Below are positions 44,095 to 56,446 of a DNA stretch of 64,000 bases, piece by piece. The DNA lies in NCBI RefSeq assembly GCF_004364775.1, contig NZ_SOAL01000006.1:124001-188000 (forward strand), in the 5' to 3' direction. Source of the DNA: Comamonas sp. JUb58 (GTDB lineage Bacteria > Pseudomonadota > Gammaproteobacteria > Burkholderiales > Burkholderiaceae_C). Under the pieces are notes generated by a model. That model saw only the letters and a program-made list of their open reading frames with translations, was not told the DNA's origin and ran no database searches. A program made the position numbers and the translations under genes. Positions within the stretch are counted from its first letter, which is position 1; the number at the start of each line of letters is the position of its first letter.

Positions 44095-45237
44095 TCAGCC
44101 GCCGATATAGCTCATCTCGACCCGTTGGCGCTGCAGCGCGATCTCGGGGTGCTGGCTGCGCTGCTCGCTGTAGTTGTCACTGCGCTGGCCCCAGACCTGG
44201 GCAATGGCCTGGCGCAGGTCGCTGTCGCTGGCGCCATTGCGCAGCATGGCGCGCAGGTCCCAGCCTTCGCTGGCAAACAGGCACAAAAACAGCTTGCCTT
44301 CAGTCGACAGGCGTGCGCGGTTGCAGTCCTGGCAGAAGGCGTGTGTGACGCTGCTGATCAGGCCAATCTCACCCAGGCTCGGGTCATGCTGGCCGTTAGC
44401 GCCGACATAGCCCCATCGCACCGCTGTCTCTCCGGGTGCGGTGGCCGACAAGGGGGTGAGCGCAAAGGCCGACTGCAGGGGCTCCAGCACGGCATCCGAG
44501 GGCAGCACTTCTTCCAGCCGCCAGCCATTGGTGGCGCCCACGTCCATGAATTCAATAAAGCGCAAGGTCACGCCGCTGCCGCGGAAGTGGCGCGCCATCG
44601 CGATCACCTCATGGTCATTGACGCCGCGCTTGACGACCATGTTCACCTTGATATTGGCAAAGCCCACGGCCTGCGCGGTCTCGATGCCCTGTAGCACCGT
44701 GGCGACCGGGAAATCCATGTCGTTCATCTGGCGGAACAGCGGGTCGCTCAGGCTGTCAAGGCTGACGGTCAGGCGTTTGAGCCCGGCGTCTTTGAGGGCC
44801 TGGGCCTTGCGTGCCAGAATGGAGCCATTGGTCGTCAGGGTCAGATCCATGGGCGAGCCGTCCAGGGTCTCGATCTGGGCCAACTGGGCGATCAGCGCCT
44901 CCAGGTTCTTGCGCAGCAGCGGCTCGCCACCGGTGATGCGCAGCTTGCCGACGCCGAGCTGCGCAAACAGCCGGGCAGTGCGGGTGATTTCCTCAAAACT
45001 GAGCAAATCACGGTGCGGCAAGTATTGGTGGTCCTTGTCGAACACATCCTTGGGCATGCAGTAGCTGCAGCGGAAGTTGCAGCGGTCCGTCACGCTGATG
45101 CGCAAATCCCGCAGCGGCCGTTGGCGCTGGTCACGCACCGCCCCGCCGTGCGACAGCGTGGCACCAGCAGGCGTGGGCATGGCCAGACGGGCGTCATAAC
45201 GACGCAGGTCAACCAGGGAAATGACGGGACGATCCAT
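44095..45237 (-). CDS. moaA: GTP 3',8-cyclase MoaA
   Basis: A 380-residue radical SAM enzyme that starts molybdopterin synthesis. The first 4Fe-4S cluster uses Cys53, Cys57 and Cys60 in RCNFRCSYC. The second cluster ligands are in [22 protein letters not shown], and the protein ends in GG, as MoaA requires for catalysis. The N-terminal 45 residues are longer than in E. coli. It pairs with MobA in the same orientation, with 69 bases between. Confidence 0.95.
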   Translation of the reverse strand: MDRPVISLVDLRRYDARLAMPTPAGATLSHGGAVRDQRQRPLRDLRISVTDRCNFRCSYCMPKDVFDKDHQYLPHRDLLSFEEITRTARLFAQLGVGKLRITGGEPLLRKNLEALIAQLAQIETLDGSPMDLTLTTNGSILARKAQALKDAGLKRLTVSLDSLSDPLFRQMNDMDFPVATVLQGIETAQAVGFANIKVNMVVKRGVNDHEVIAMARHFRGSGVTLRFIEFMDVGATNGWRLEEVLPSDAVLEPLQSAFALTPLSATAPGETAVRWGYVGANGQHDPSLGEIGLISSVTHAFCQDCNRARLSTEGKLFLCLFASEGWDLRAMLRNGASDSDLRQAIAQVWGQRSDNYSEQRSQHPEIALQRQRVEMSYIGG

Positions 45238-45385
45238 AGCGGAATGGTACTAGAGGCCGCCTTCCGATGTGCTGTTGCGGGTATGCGCTGCATCAGCAGT
45301 TTGCGAAAAGTAGCAATCCTTGTCTGCCAGGGGCCGGACTTGGTGTATGGTTCGCCCCCTTGTTCTCTTTTGCTTTGCTTTTGCC

Positions 45386-46678
45386 ATGACCTTGCCCAGC
45401 CAATCCTCTTCTTCGCCTGCCACCGTGGATGTCGCAGTCATTGGCGGCGGCCCGGCTGGCCTGATGGCAGCACACCGCCTGGCGCAGGCCGGTTTGCAGG
45501 TAACGGTCTATGACGCCATGCCGTCGGTAGGCCGCAAGTTCCTGCTTGCCGGGCGCGGCGGACTCAATCTCACCCATTCCGAGCCGATGGCACCGTTTGT
45601 CGCGCGCTATGGGCGCCAACAGGCGGTGGTCGCGTCCTGGCTGCAGTATTTTGGCGCTGCCGAAGTGCAGGCCTGGGCGCAGGATCTGGGCATCGAGACC
45701 TTTGTAGGCACCTCGGGCCGTGTGTTTCCCAAAGACATGAAGGCCGCGCCGCTGCTGCGTGCCTGGCTGGTGGCCATGCGGGCAGCGGGTGTGCGTTTTG
45801 CGATGCGCCACCGCTGGCTGGGCTGGAACGAGGCAGGCGCACTGCGCTTTGCGGCGCCGGATGGTGAGAGCAGCGTGCAAGCCCGTGCCACGGTGTTGGC
45901 GCTGGGCGGTGGCAGCTGGGCACGCCTGGGCTCGGACGGCGCCTGGATGCCGCTGCTGGCGCAGGCGGGCGTGGGTACCGTGCCGCTGGAGCCTGCAAAC
46001 TGTGGCTTTGATGTGCGCATGCTGCCAGCCGCCGATGGCGAGACGGCACCAGGCTGGTCGCCGTTTTTTGCCAGCAAGTTTGCAGGCCAGCCTTTCAAAT
46101 CCGTGGCGATCCGTTTTGACGACGGCAGCGAAGCGGGCTTTGCACGCCGTGGCGAGTTTGTCGCGACCGACGCTGGTGTGGAAGGCAGCTTGATCTATGC
46201 CGTGTCTGCACCGCTGCGGGATGCCATCAAGGCCCAGGGCAGTGCCACCTTCCTCGTCGATCTGCTGCCCGACCACAGCGCCGAGCGCGTGCTGGCCGAA
46301 GTGCGCCATCCGCGCGGCTCACGCAGCCTGGCCAGCCACCTCAAGAGCCGGCTGGGCCTGGATGGCATCAAGGCTGCGTTGCTGTTTGAAGTGCTGGGCA
46401 AGGAGGGCATGCAGAATGCCGAGCTGCTGGCGCGCACCATCAAGGCGGCGCCCATCACCGTGGTCGCCACGCGCCCCATCGATGAGGCCATCAGCACCGC
46501 CGGTGGTGTGGCCTTTACTGCGCTCTCGCATGACCTGATGTGCAATGTCCGTCCCGGCCTGTTTTGCGCCGGTGAGATGCTGGACTGGGAGGCGCCGACA
46601 GGCGGCTATCTGCTGACAGCCGCCTTGTCGAGCGGCGTGCGGGCAGCGCAGGGCGCTGCGCATTTTCTCAAGGGCTGA
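45386..46678 (+). CDS. HI0933/TIGR03862-type NAD(P)/FAD-dependent oxidoreductase
   Basis: A 430-residue flavoprotein. The dinucleotide motif VAVIGGGPAGLMAAHRLAQAG is at about 16-36, SVGRKFLLAGRGGLNLTH follows (the HI0933-family signature), with ATVLALGGGSWARLGSDG later and CAGEMLDWEAPTGGYLLTAALSSG at the end. ATG 45386 is chosen because the Rossmann motif starts soon after; ATG 45347 would add 13 hydrophobic residues. Members of this family are uncharacterised or act in RNA or sulfur modification; function is open. GntR-type regulator gene is convergent. Confidence 0.88.
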   Translation: MTLPSQSSSSPATVDVAVIGGGPAGLMAAHRLAQAGLQVTVYDAMPSVGRKFLLAGRGGLNLTHSEPMAPFVARYGRQQAVVASWLQYFGAAEVQAWAQDLGIETFVGTSGRVFPKDMKAAPLLRAWLVAMRAAGVRFAMRHRWLGWNEAGALRFAAPDGESSVQARATVLALGGGSWARLGSDGAWMPLLAQAGVGTVPLEPANCGFDVRMLPAADGETAPGWSPFFASKFAGQPFKSVAIRFDDGSEAGFARRGEFVATDAGVEGSLIYAVSAPLRDAIKAQGSATFLVDLLPDHSAERVLAEVRHPRGSRSLASHLKSRLGLDGIKAALLFEVLGKEGMQNAELLARTIKAAPITVVATRPIDEAISTAGGVAFTALSHDLMCNVRPGLFCAGEMLDWEAPTGGYLLTAALSSGVRAAQGAAHFLKG

Positions 46679-46708
46679 GTCAGCCCAGGCAGCGCTGCGT
46701 CCCCAGGG

Positions 46709-47356
46709 CTAGGATGCAGCTGCCAAGCCGTTCTTGAAGTGCAGCATCACGCAGGCCCGAGCTGCGCTGCTGTCCTGCGCAGCCAGTGCCCGCATCAAGG
46801 CGCGGTGCTCTTGCAGCGATTCCTCAATGCGGCCGGATTTGAACAGCGAGTTGTGGCGGTTGAGCTTCATCACCTTGCGCAGGTCAGCCACCATCTGGCT
46901 GAGCCATTTGTTGTCCAGCATTTCCAGCACGCGCATATGAAACTGCTCATTGGCAATAAAAAAGGCATCGCGCTCATGGACGGCGGCTTCCAGCACATCA
47001 TGCAGGCCTTGTAGCTCGGCAATCTGTTCGGCACTGGCGCAGCGGGCCAGCTCGGCGGAGGCATCGCTCTCCAGCAAAGCCAGTAGGTGGTAGACCTGGA
47101 GCAGGTCTTTTTGCGACACCTCAGTCACATAGGCGCCACGGCGCAGCTTCATAGTGACCAGGCCTTCGGTCGCCAAAACCTTCAAAGCCTCACGCAAAGG
47201 CGTGCGGCTGATGCCTATTTCTTCGGCAATCTTCAACTCATCGATCCAGCTGCCAGGCGGCAGTTGGTGCGCAAAAATACGTTGCCGCAGTAGCTCGGCA
47301 ACGTCCTGGTACAGCGCGCGCGGCGCAAAATTGGGGAGGCTCATCGGTGGCGCCAT
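46709..47356 (-). CDS. GntR-family (FCD) regulator, divergent from the mutase operon
   Basis: A 215-residue regulator. The winged helix-turn-helix (about 12-75) has LYQDVAELLRQRIFAHQLPPGSWIDELKIAEEIGISRTPLREALKVLATEGLV, and the C-terminal FCD domain (about 90-210) is all-helical. The gene is divergent from the methylmalonyl-CoA mutase operon with a 119-base gap that contains a perfect 16-bp palindrome (47390-47405), the likely operator. It probably represses the operon and responds to a propionate-pathway intermediate; this is inference. Confidence 0.9.
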   Translation of the reverse strand: MAPPMSLPNFAPRALYQDVAELLRQRIFAHQLPPGSWIDELKIAEEIGISRTPLREALKVLATEGLVTMKLRRGAYVTEVSQKDLLQVYHLLALLESDASAELARCASAEQIAELQGLHDVLEAAVHERDAFFIANEQFHMRVLEMLDNKWLSQMVADLRKVMKLNRHNSLFKSGRIEESLQEHRALMRALAAQDSSAARACVMLHFKNGLAAAS

Positions 47357-47389
47357 TGTACAGAAGGCGACTGAAATTCAAAATTCTGC

Positions 47390-47405
47390 ATTCATAATTA
47401 TGAAT
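47390..47405. promoter_or_regulatory. Perfect 16-bp palindrome, likely operator of the FCD-type GntR
   Basis: ATTCATAATTATGAAT at 47390-47405 is a perfect inverted repeat. Two TGTACA copies at 47357-47362 and 47408-47413 flank it. It lies between the divergent regulator and mutase genes, about 70 bases upstream of the mutase start, where a repressor site is expected. Confidence 0.6.
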
Positions 47406-47475
47406 AATGTACACTTGCCTGGCGGCCGTGGGTAGGCCAATATGCATTGTCTATAACGTATTCCGAGCTTGAGAC

Positions 47476-49650
<2,175 letters not shown>

Positions 49651-49656
49651 ATCAGT

Positions 49657-49881
49657 ATGCGCAAGGGCAAACAAGCACCTTTCTGGCAAGACTATTTGAA
49701 GACCCTTGTCATGATGTTCGTGGAGCCTGTCCTTGGCATCCTGTATTTGTACATGTTGTACAGAGTGCTAACTTTGCCGGGCTGGGGCCAGATACTGGTC
49801 GGGTTGGGCGTTTGGGTGGCACTGGGTTATGGTGGCTATTTGCTGCACCAAAAGATGAAGAAAGGCCTGGAGAAACCATGA
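49657..49881 (+). CDS. Small two-helix membrane protein in the mutase operon
   Basis: A 74-residue protein starting 7 bases after the mutase stop and overlapping the GNAT gene start by 4 bases (ATGA at 49878-49881). It has a basic N-terminus (MRKGKQ), two hydrophobic segments (about 15-36 and 42-62) and a basic end (HQKMKKGLEKP), so it is probably an inner-membrane hairpin with both ends in the cytosol. I do not recognise a family. Tight coupling on both sides shows it is a real operon gene. Confidence 0.7.
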   Translation: MRKGKQAPFWQDYLKTLVMMFVEPVLGILYLYMLYRVLTLPGWGQILVGLGVWVALGYGGYLLHQKMKKGLEKP

Positions 49882-50336
49882 ATCTCTCCTTCGCCCCGGT
49901 GGCCCACAGCGATTTCGAAGCGCTGTTTGCGCTGCGTGTAGCCGCCATGCGCCCCAGCCTGGAGCGGCTGGGCATCTTCAACATGGAGCATGCCCGCAAG
50001 CGTTTTCTGGGCCAGTTTGAGCCGCAGTACATGCAGCACATCTGCGTGGATGAGGGGGCAGGTGAGGGCCCGCAGCGCGCTGGGCTGCTGACCCTGGTGC
50101 CCTATGACGATGTCCGCCTGAAACTGCAGCATCTGTACCTGTTGCCGGCCTGGCATAACCGCCGCATCGGCGACTGGGCCCTGCAGCAGGTGCAAACCCA
50201 AGCGCGGCTGCAAGGTCGTGCGGTGTGGTTGGAGGTGCTCAACCAGAGCGATGCGATCCGGTTTTATGAGCGCCATGGCTTTGTGCAGACGGGCGGCGAT
50301 CCGATTGACCTGTTGTACCAGTGGACCCCGGCGTAG
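49878..50336 (+). CDS. GNAT-family N-acetyltransferase
   Basis: A 152-residue GNAT-fold protein, coupled to the upstream membrane protein by a 4-base overlap. The acetyl-CoA region is LQHLYLLPAWHNRRIGDWALQQV (motif A, about 78-100), and the C-terminal NQSDAIRFYERHGFVQTG is the classical motif B end. The target could be a small molecule or a protein lysine. In a methylmalonyl/propionyl-CoA operon a role in regulating the pathway by acylation is thinkable but not shown by the sequence. Confidence 0.82.
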   Translation: MNLSFAPVAHSDFEALFALRVAAMRPSLERLGIFNMEHARKRFLGQFEPQYMQHICVDEGAGEGPQRAGLLTLVPYDDVRLKLQHLYLLPAWHNRRIGDWALQQVQTQARLQGRAVWLEVLNQSDAIRFYERHGFVQTGGDPIDLLYQWTPA

Positions 50337-50427
50337 AGGTAGTGGATATGGTGTTGGCGAAACAAATGATGGCTGCATGCGCTTCTGGTGCAGGGGCGTG
50401 GCAGCAATGTGGTGATCGGGCGGCGGC

Positions 50428-51465
50428 ATGAATACCGAGGTCGCCGAGCGCGTTGCCGCCATTACGCAAGGGGACAACCCTGCTCTGCAGCGCCGCGCGA
50501 TGGCCAAGGCCATCACCTTGCTGGAATCCACCCGTGCCGACCACCGCGCCTTGGGTGATGCGCTGCTGACGGCGTTGTTGCCGCATACCGGCCAATCCTT
50601 TCGCCTGGGTATCAGCGGTGTGCCGGGCGTCGGCAAATCCACCTTTATTGAAACCCTGGGGCTTTATCTGATCGGCAAGGGACTGCGTGTGGCGGTGCTG
50701 GCGATTGACCCTTCGTCCACCGTGTCGGGTGGCTCCATCCTGGGCGACAAGACGCGTATGGAGCAGCTCTCCATGCGCACCGAAGCCTATATCCGCCCCA
50801 GCCCATCGAGCGGCACCTTGGGCGGTGTGGCAGAGAAGACCCGCGAGGCCGTGCTGGTCTGCGAAGCGGCGGGCTATGACGTGGTGATGGTCGAGACCGT
50901 CGGTGTGGGCCAAAGCGAGATTGCGGTGCATGGCATGACCGACATGTTCTGCGTGCTGCAGCTGCCCAATGCTGGTGATGACCTGCAGGCCATCAAAAAA
51001 GGCGTGATGGAGCTGGCGGACCTGGTGGTCATCAACAAGGCCGACATCGACCCGAACGCCGCCACCCGTGCGCAGGCGCAGATCACCTCCAGCCTGCGCT
51101 TGCTGGGCATGCATGGCAGCCATGACCATGCCGCGCGCGGTGCGCTGTGGCAGCCCCGGGTGATACAGATCAGCGCGCTGCTGGGCCATGGTGTGGAGGC
51201 CTTTTGGGAGGCCGTCAGCAGTTACCGCCAGATGCAGACCAGCAATGGCTGCCTGGCGATGCGGCGCGAAAAGCAATCGCTGGCCTGGATGTGGGAGCGC
51301 ATTGACCATGGACTGAAGCTGGCGTTTCGCAGCCACCCTGGCGTGCGCGATATGCTGCCTGCTGTGCAGCAGCAAGTCGCATCGGGCCAGTTGGCGGCAT
51401 CGACGGCGGCCAGAAACCTGCTGCAGGCGCAAAGCAGTGCAGCGATGATTCACAAAGCGGATTGA
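50428..51465 (+). CDS. meaB: MeaB-type GTPase, methylmalonyl-CoA mutase chaperone
   Basis: A 345-residue P-loop GTPase of the ArgK/MeaB family. Walker A is GVPGVGKST (about 64-72); [35 protein letters not shown] and [18 protein letters not shown] (switch region) follow, then NKADIDPNA for guanine recognition. MeaB protects and reloads the B12 cofactor of the mutase. It lies between the GNAT and pccB genes, as expected. A 91-base gap from the GNAT gene and a 60-base gap to pccB separate it. Confidence 0.95.
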   Translation: MNTEVAERVAAITQGDNPALQRRAMAKAITLLESTRADHRALGDALLTALLPHTGQSFRLGISGVPGVGKSTFIETLGLYLIGKGLRVAVLAIDPSSTVSGGSILGDKTRMEQLSMRTEAYIRPSPSSGTLGGVAEKTREAVLVCEAAGYDVVMVETVGVGQSEIAVHGMTDMFCVLQLPNAGDDLQAIKKGVMELADLVVINKADIDPNAATRAQAQITSSLRLLGMHGSHDHAARGALWQPRVIQISALLGHGVEAFWEAVSSYRQMQTSNGCLAMRREKQSLAWMWERIDHGLKLAFRSHPGVRDMLPAVQQQVASGQLAASTAARNLLQAQSSAAMIHKAD

Positions 51466-51525
51466 CCCGGGCGGCGACCCCAGATCAAGACAGAGAGACA
51501 ACCTAGCAAGCTTCAAGGATGGAAC

Positions 51526-53058
<1,533 letters not shown>

Positions 53059-53073
53059 ACGCTGCAGGCCCGG

Positions 53074-54264
53074 ATGCGCTCCACCTCTGTCCCACCCCGC
53101 ATGGCCGCAAGACGGCGGGCGCAGCGCGTGCTGGCGCAGCGCCTGCTGTGCGCAGCCGTGGTCGGCATGGGTGTGGCGGCGGGGGCGCAAACCCAGCCTG
53201 GCATGCCGGCAGCACCGGGCAGCAGCTGTGTGGCCCGCAGTGGCGCGCCGCTGGCCCAGTCCTGGCAGTACGTGTTTTCGTACGAAGGCGGCTGTGAAAA
53301 CGGCCTGGCCCAGGGCGAGGGACGGGCGCAGTGGCTGCCGCGCAGCGATGCCGGCGCGGCGCCGATTGTCTGGCAGGGCCGCTTTGACCGGGGGATTTTC
53401 CTCAGCCGGCCGGCCGTGCGCGCGGCTCGGCCCTTGGCCGACAGCCAGGTGCTGCTCGATCTGGGGCCCTTGGCCGACAGCGAAGGCAAGGGCGGGCGCC
53501 TCTGGGTGCAGGCAGCCTTGGACGGCAACACGCCGGCCGATGCCTGCGCAGCGATGGCGTTGCATGTGCTGGTGGACATCCATTCACCACTGGGCTCCGA
53601 GCAGGTAGCGCGGCAATGGCTGCAGGCGGCCTTGCAGCACTGGCAGCGTGCCTGCCCGGCAGCGGCACAGAACCTGGTGCGGCTGATGCTGTACCAGGGC
53701 TTTGAGCTGGCGGCCGATGCCGATGGCCATCTGCCCGCGCCGGTGGTGCGGGCCACGGCCTCGCTGCAGGGGCGCGAGCTGCTGTTCCAGCAGTACAGCA
53801 ACAACGCCGCGGCACAGCAGCAGCACAATGCCGGTCAGCCCGAGCAGCAGCGCGAGTACAGCGCCAATGCCCAGCGGCTGCAGGCGATGGTGCGCCAGTA
53901 CCAAGCCAAGCGGGTGGTGGATTTGCCCACCCTGGACAAAAACCTCGCTAGCTTGCGCGGCCAGGTCGTGCTGGTGGGCGTGCGGCCCGAGCGCATCCTG
54001 TCGCGCAGGCTGGCGACGGTGCGCACGGCCCACCGCGATGGCTGGGACAGCACGGCAGCTGTGGTCGAAGGCCATGAAATTGCCCGCTGGGGCAAGGACA
54101 GCCGCCTGCTGGCCGTCAAGGTGCAGGGGCGCTCCACCGATGTGCGCACGCAGGACCAGGTGATGCTGCAACTGTTGGGCAGTGTGCGCTGCAGCGAGAT
54201 CGATTGCGAAGACTATTTGCTCATGCCCGGCGGGCAATGGGCGCATGACAAGGCGCTGCCGTAA
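53074..54264 (+). CDS. Exported protein with a MORN-like N-terminal part, between pccB and pccA
   Basis: A 396-residue protein starting 15 bases after pccB. The leader (basic RRRAQR, hydrophobic about 25-42, cleavage near AGA-QTQ) indicates export. Near residue 70 SYEGGCENGLAQGEGRAQW resembles a MORN-type repeat (G-C-NGL-GEG). Residues about 150-330 are helix-rich with a Gln/Asn-rich stretch, and the C-terminal third contains VRCSEIDCEDYLLMPGGQW with two Cys. I do not recognise a defined family and see no catalytic motif. Being inside the carboxylase operon is odd, since the enzyme is cytosolic. Confidence 0.72.
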   Translation: MRSTSVPPRMAARRRAQRVLAQRLLCAAVVGMGVAAGAQTQPGMPAAPGSSCVARSGAPLAQSWQYVFSYEGGCENGLAQGEGRAQWLPRSDAGAAPIVWQGRFDRGIFLSRPAVRAARPLADSQVLLDLGPLADSEGKGGRLWVQAALDGNTPADACAAMALHVLVDIHSPLGSEQVARQWLQAALQHWQRACPAAAQNLVRLMLYQGFELAADADGHLPAPVVRATASLQGRELLFQQYSNNAAAQQQHNAGQPEQQREYSANAQRLQAMVRQYQAKRVVDLPTLDKNLASLRGQVVLVGVRPERILSRRLATVRTAHRDGWDSTAAVVEGHEIARWGKDSRLLAVKVQGRSTDVRTQDQVMLQLLGSVRCSEIDCEDYLLMPGGQWAHDKALP

Positions 54265-54314
54265 GCACGGCAGCATGGTGGCCAACCGAGAGATTCAACA
54301 AAGAGACGACAACC

Positions 54315-56363
54315 ATGTTCAGCAAAATCCTGATTGCCAATCGCGGCGAGATTGCATGCCGCGTGATCGCCACGGCCCGAACCATGGGCATCAAGACCGT
54401 TGCGGTCTACTCCGATGCGGACAAGGACGCGCGCCATGTGAAGCTGGCCGACGAGGCGGTGCATATTGGCGCAGCGCCCAGCCGCGAGTCCTACCTGCTG
54501 GCCGACCGCATCATCGATGCGGCGCGCCAGACCGGCGCGCAGGCCATCCACCCAGGCTATGGTTTCCTGTCGGAAAACGAGGCCTTTGCCAAGCGCTGCG
54601 AAGACGAAGGCATTGCCTTCATCGGCCCCAAGGCGCATTCGATTGCCGCGATGGGCGACAAGATTGCCTCCAAGAAGCTGGCCAACGAAGCCCAGGTGAA
54701 CACCATCCCTGGCTATAACGATGCCATCGAGAACGCGGAGAAGGCGGTGGGCATTGCGCAGGGCATTGGCTACCCGGTGATGATCAAGGCATCGGCCGGC
54801 GGCGGCGGCAAGGGCCTGCGCGTGGCCTACAACGACAAGGAAGCGCTGGAAGGCTTTACCGCCTGCCAGAACGAAGCCCGCAACAGCTTTGGCGATGACC
54901 GGATCTTTATCGAGAAGTTCGTGCAGGAGCCGCGCCATATCGAGATCCAGATCCTGGGCGACAGCCATGGCAATGTGGTCTACCTGAATGAGCGCGAATG
55001 CTCGATCCAGCGCCGCCACCAGAAGGTGATCGAAGAGGCGCCATCGCCCTTCATCAGCGATGCCACCCGCAAGGCCATGGGCGAGCAGGCCGTGGCACTG
55101 GCCAAGGCTGTGCAGTACCAAAGCGCGGGCACGGTGGAGTTTGTCGTCGGCAAGGACCAGGACTTCTACTTTCTGGAAATGAACACCCGCCTGCAGGTGG
55201 AGCACCCGGTGACGGAGTGCATCACCGGCCTCGATCTGGTCGAGCAGATGATCCGCGTGGCGGCGGGCGAGAAGCTGTCCTTCGGCCAGGCCGATGTGAA
55301 GCGCGATGGCTGGGCCATCGAATGCCGCATCAATGCGGAAGACCCGTTCCGCAATTTCCTGCCATCTACCGGCCGCCTTGTGCGTTTTGAGCCGCCCAAG
55401 CAGACCATGTGGCAGGCCGATACCGCCCATTTGCAGGGTGTGCGCGTCGATACCGGGGTGTACGAGGGCGGCGAGATCCCCATGTACTACGACTCGATGA
55501 TTGCCAAGCTGATCGTGCATGGCAAGGACCGCAACGAGGCGATTGCCAAGATGCGCGAGGCGCTCAACGGCTTTGCGATCCGGGGCATCAGCTCGAACAT
55601 TCCTTTCCAGGCAGCGCTGCTGGCCCACCCCAAGTTTGTCTCGGGCCAGTTCAACACCGGCTTTATCGCCGAGCACTATGGCCACGGCTTTCATGCCGAA
55701 GACGTGCCCCATGAGGACACGGATTTTCTGGTGGCGCTGGCGATGTTCCGCAACCGCCGCTACCGCGCGCGTGCCTCCACCATCAGCGGCCAGATGCTGG
55801 GCCACCAGGTGCGGGTGGGCATCAGCTACACGGCAGTGGTGCTGGGTGCCGAAGGCCAGCACAGCTTTGTCTCGGCCGAAGTGACCGATTTTGACGACGA
55901 GGCCCGTGTCTGCAAGGTCAGCATTGGCGACAAGACCTACCAGTTCAGCAGCGAAGCGGTGCTGCGCGATGTCGTCACCCATGGCACTTGCAATGGCCAG
56001 CCCTTTACCGCACAGATCGAGCGCGGCACGGCCAAGAACCCGCTGGCCTTGCGCGTGATCCACAACGGCACGCAGCGCGATATCTTGGTGCTGTCGCAGC
56101 GCGGCGCCGAGCTGTACCAGCTGATGCCCTACAAGGCACCACCGGATCTGTCCAAGTTCCTGCTCTCGCCCATGCCCGGCCTGTTGGTCGATGTGGCGGT
56201 GCAGCCGGGCCAGAAGGTGCAGGCAGGAGAGAAGCTGGCGGTCATCGAGGCGATGAAGATGGAAAACATCCTGTTTGCAACGCAAGACGGTGTGGTCAGC
56301 AAGGTGAGCGCTGCCAAGGGCAATTCGCTGGCGGTGGACGATATCATTCTGGAATTTGAATGA
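54315..56363 (+). CDS. pccA: Propionyl-CoA/acyl-CoA carboxylase alpha subunit (biotin carboxylase + BCCP)
   Basis: A 682-residue protein. The biotin carboxylase domain (about 1-450) begins MFSKILIANRGEIACRVI and has the ATP-grasp glycine loop KASAGGGGKGLRVAY, ERECSIQRRHQKVIEEAPSP and EMNTRLQVEHPVTE. The middle has the BT domain typical of PccA. The C-terminal BCCP domain carries the biotin lysine in EAMKMEN (Lys about 648). With PccB it carboxylates propionyl-CoA to methylmalonyl-CoA. A strong terminator follows, so it is the last gene of the operon. Confidence 0.95.
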   Translation: MFSKILIANRGEIACRVIATARTMGIKTVAVYSDADKDARHVKLADEAVHIGAAPSRESYLLADRIIDAARQTGAQAIHPGYGFLSENEAFAKRCEDEGIAFIGPKAHSIAAMGDKIASKKLANEAQVNTIPGYNDAIENAEKAVGIAQGIGYPVMIKASAGGGGKGLRVAYNDKEALEGFTACQNEARNSFGDDRIFIEKFVQEPRHIEIQILGDSHGNVVYLNERECSIQRRHQKVIEEAPSPFISDATRKAMGEQAVALAKAVQYQSAGTVEFVVGKDQDFYFLEMNTRLQVEHPVTECITGLDLVEQMIRVAAGEKLSFGQADVKRDGWAIECRINAEDPFRNFLPSTGRLVRFEPPKQTMWQADTAHLQGVRVDTGVYEGGEIPMYYDSMIAKLIVHGKDRNEAIAKMREALNGFAIRGISSNIPFQAALLAHPKFVSGQFNTGFIAEHYGHGFHAEDVPHEDTDFLVALAMFRNRRYRARASTISGQMLGHQVRVGISYTAVVLGAEGQHSFVSAEVTDFDDEARVCKVSIGDKTYQFSSEAVLRDVVTHGTCNGQPFTAQIERGTAKNPLALRVIHNGTQRDILVLSQRGAELYQLMPYKAPPDLSKFLLSPMPGLLVDVAVQPGQKVQAGEKLAVIEAMKMENILFATQDGVVSKVSAAKGNSLAVDDIILEFE

Positions 56364-56387
56364 TCTGACTGCTTCGCGATAATGCAG

Positions 56388-56414
56388 ACCCGCTGCCCCG
56401 CAGCGGGTTTTTTT
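56388..56414 (+). terminator. Rho-independent terminator of the mutase/PCC operon
   Basis: Stem ACCCGCTG / CAGCGGGT (56388-56395 and 56401-56408) with a 5-base loop, followed by T to 56414. It lies 25 bases after the pccA stop. Confidence 0.92.
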
Positions 56415-56446
56415 GTGGGTGATGAAGGGTGTACGAGAGGATGGGA

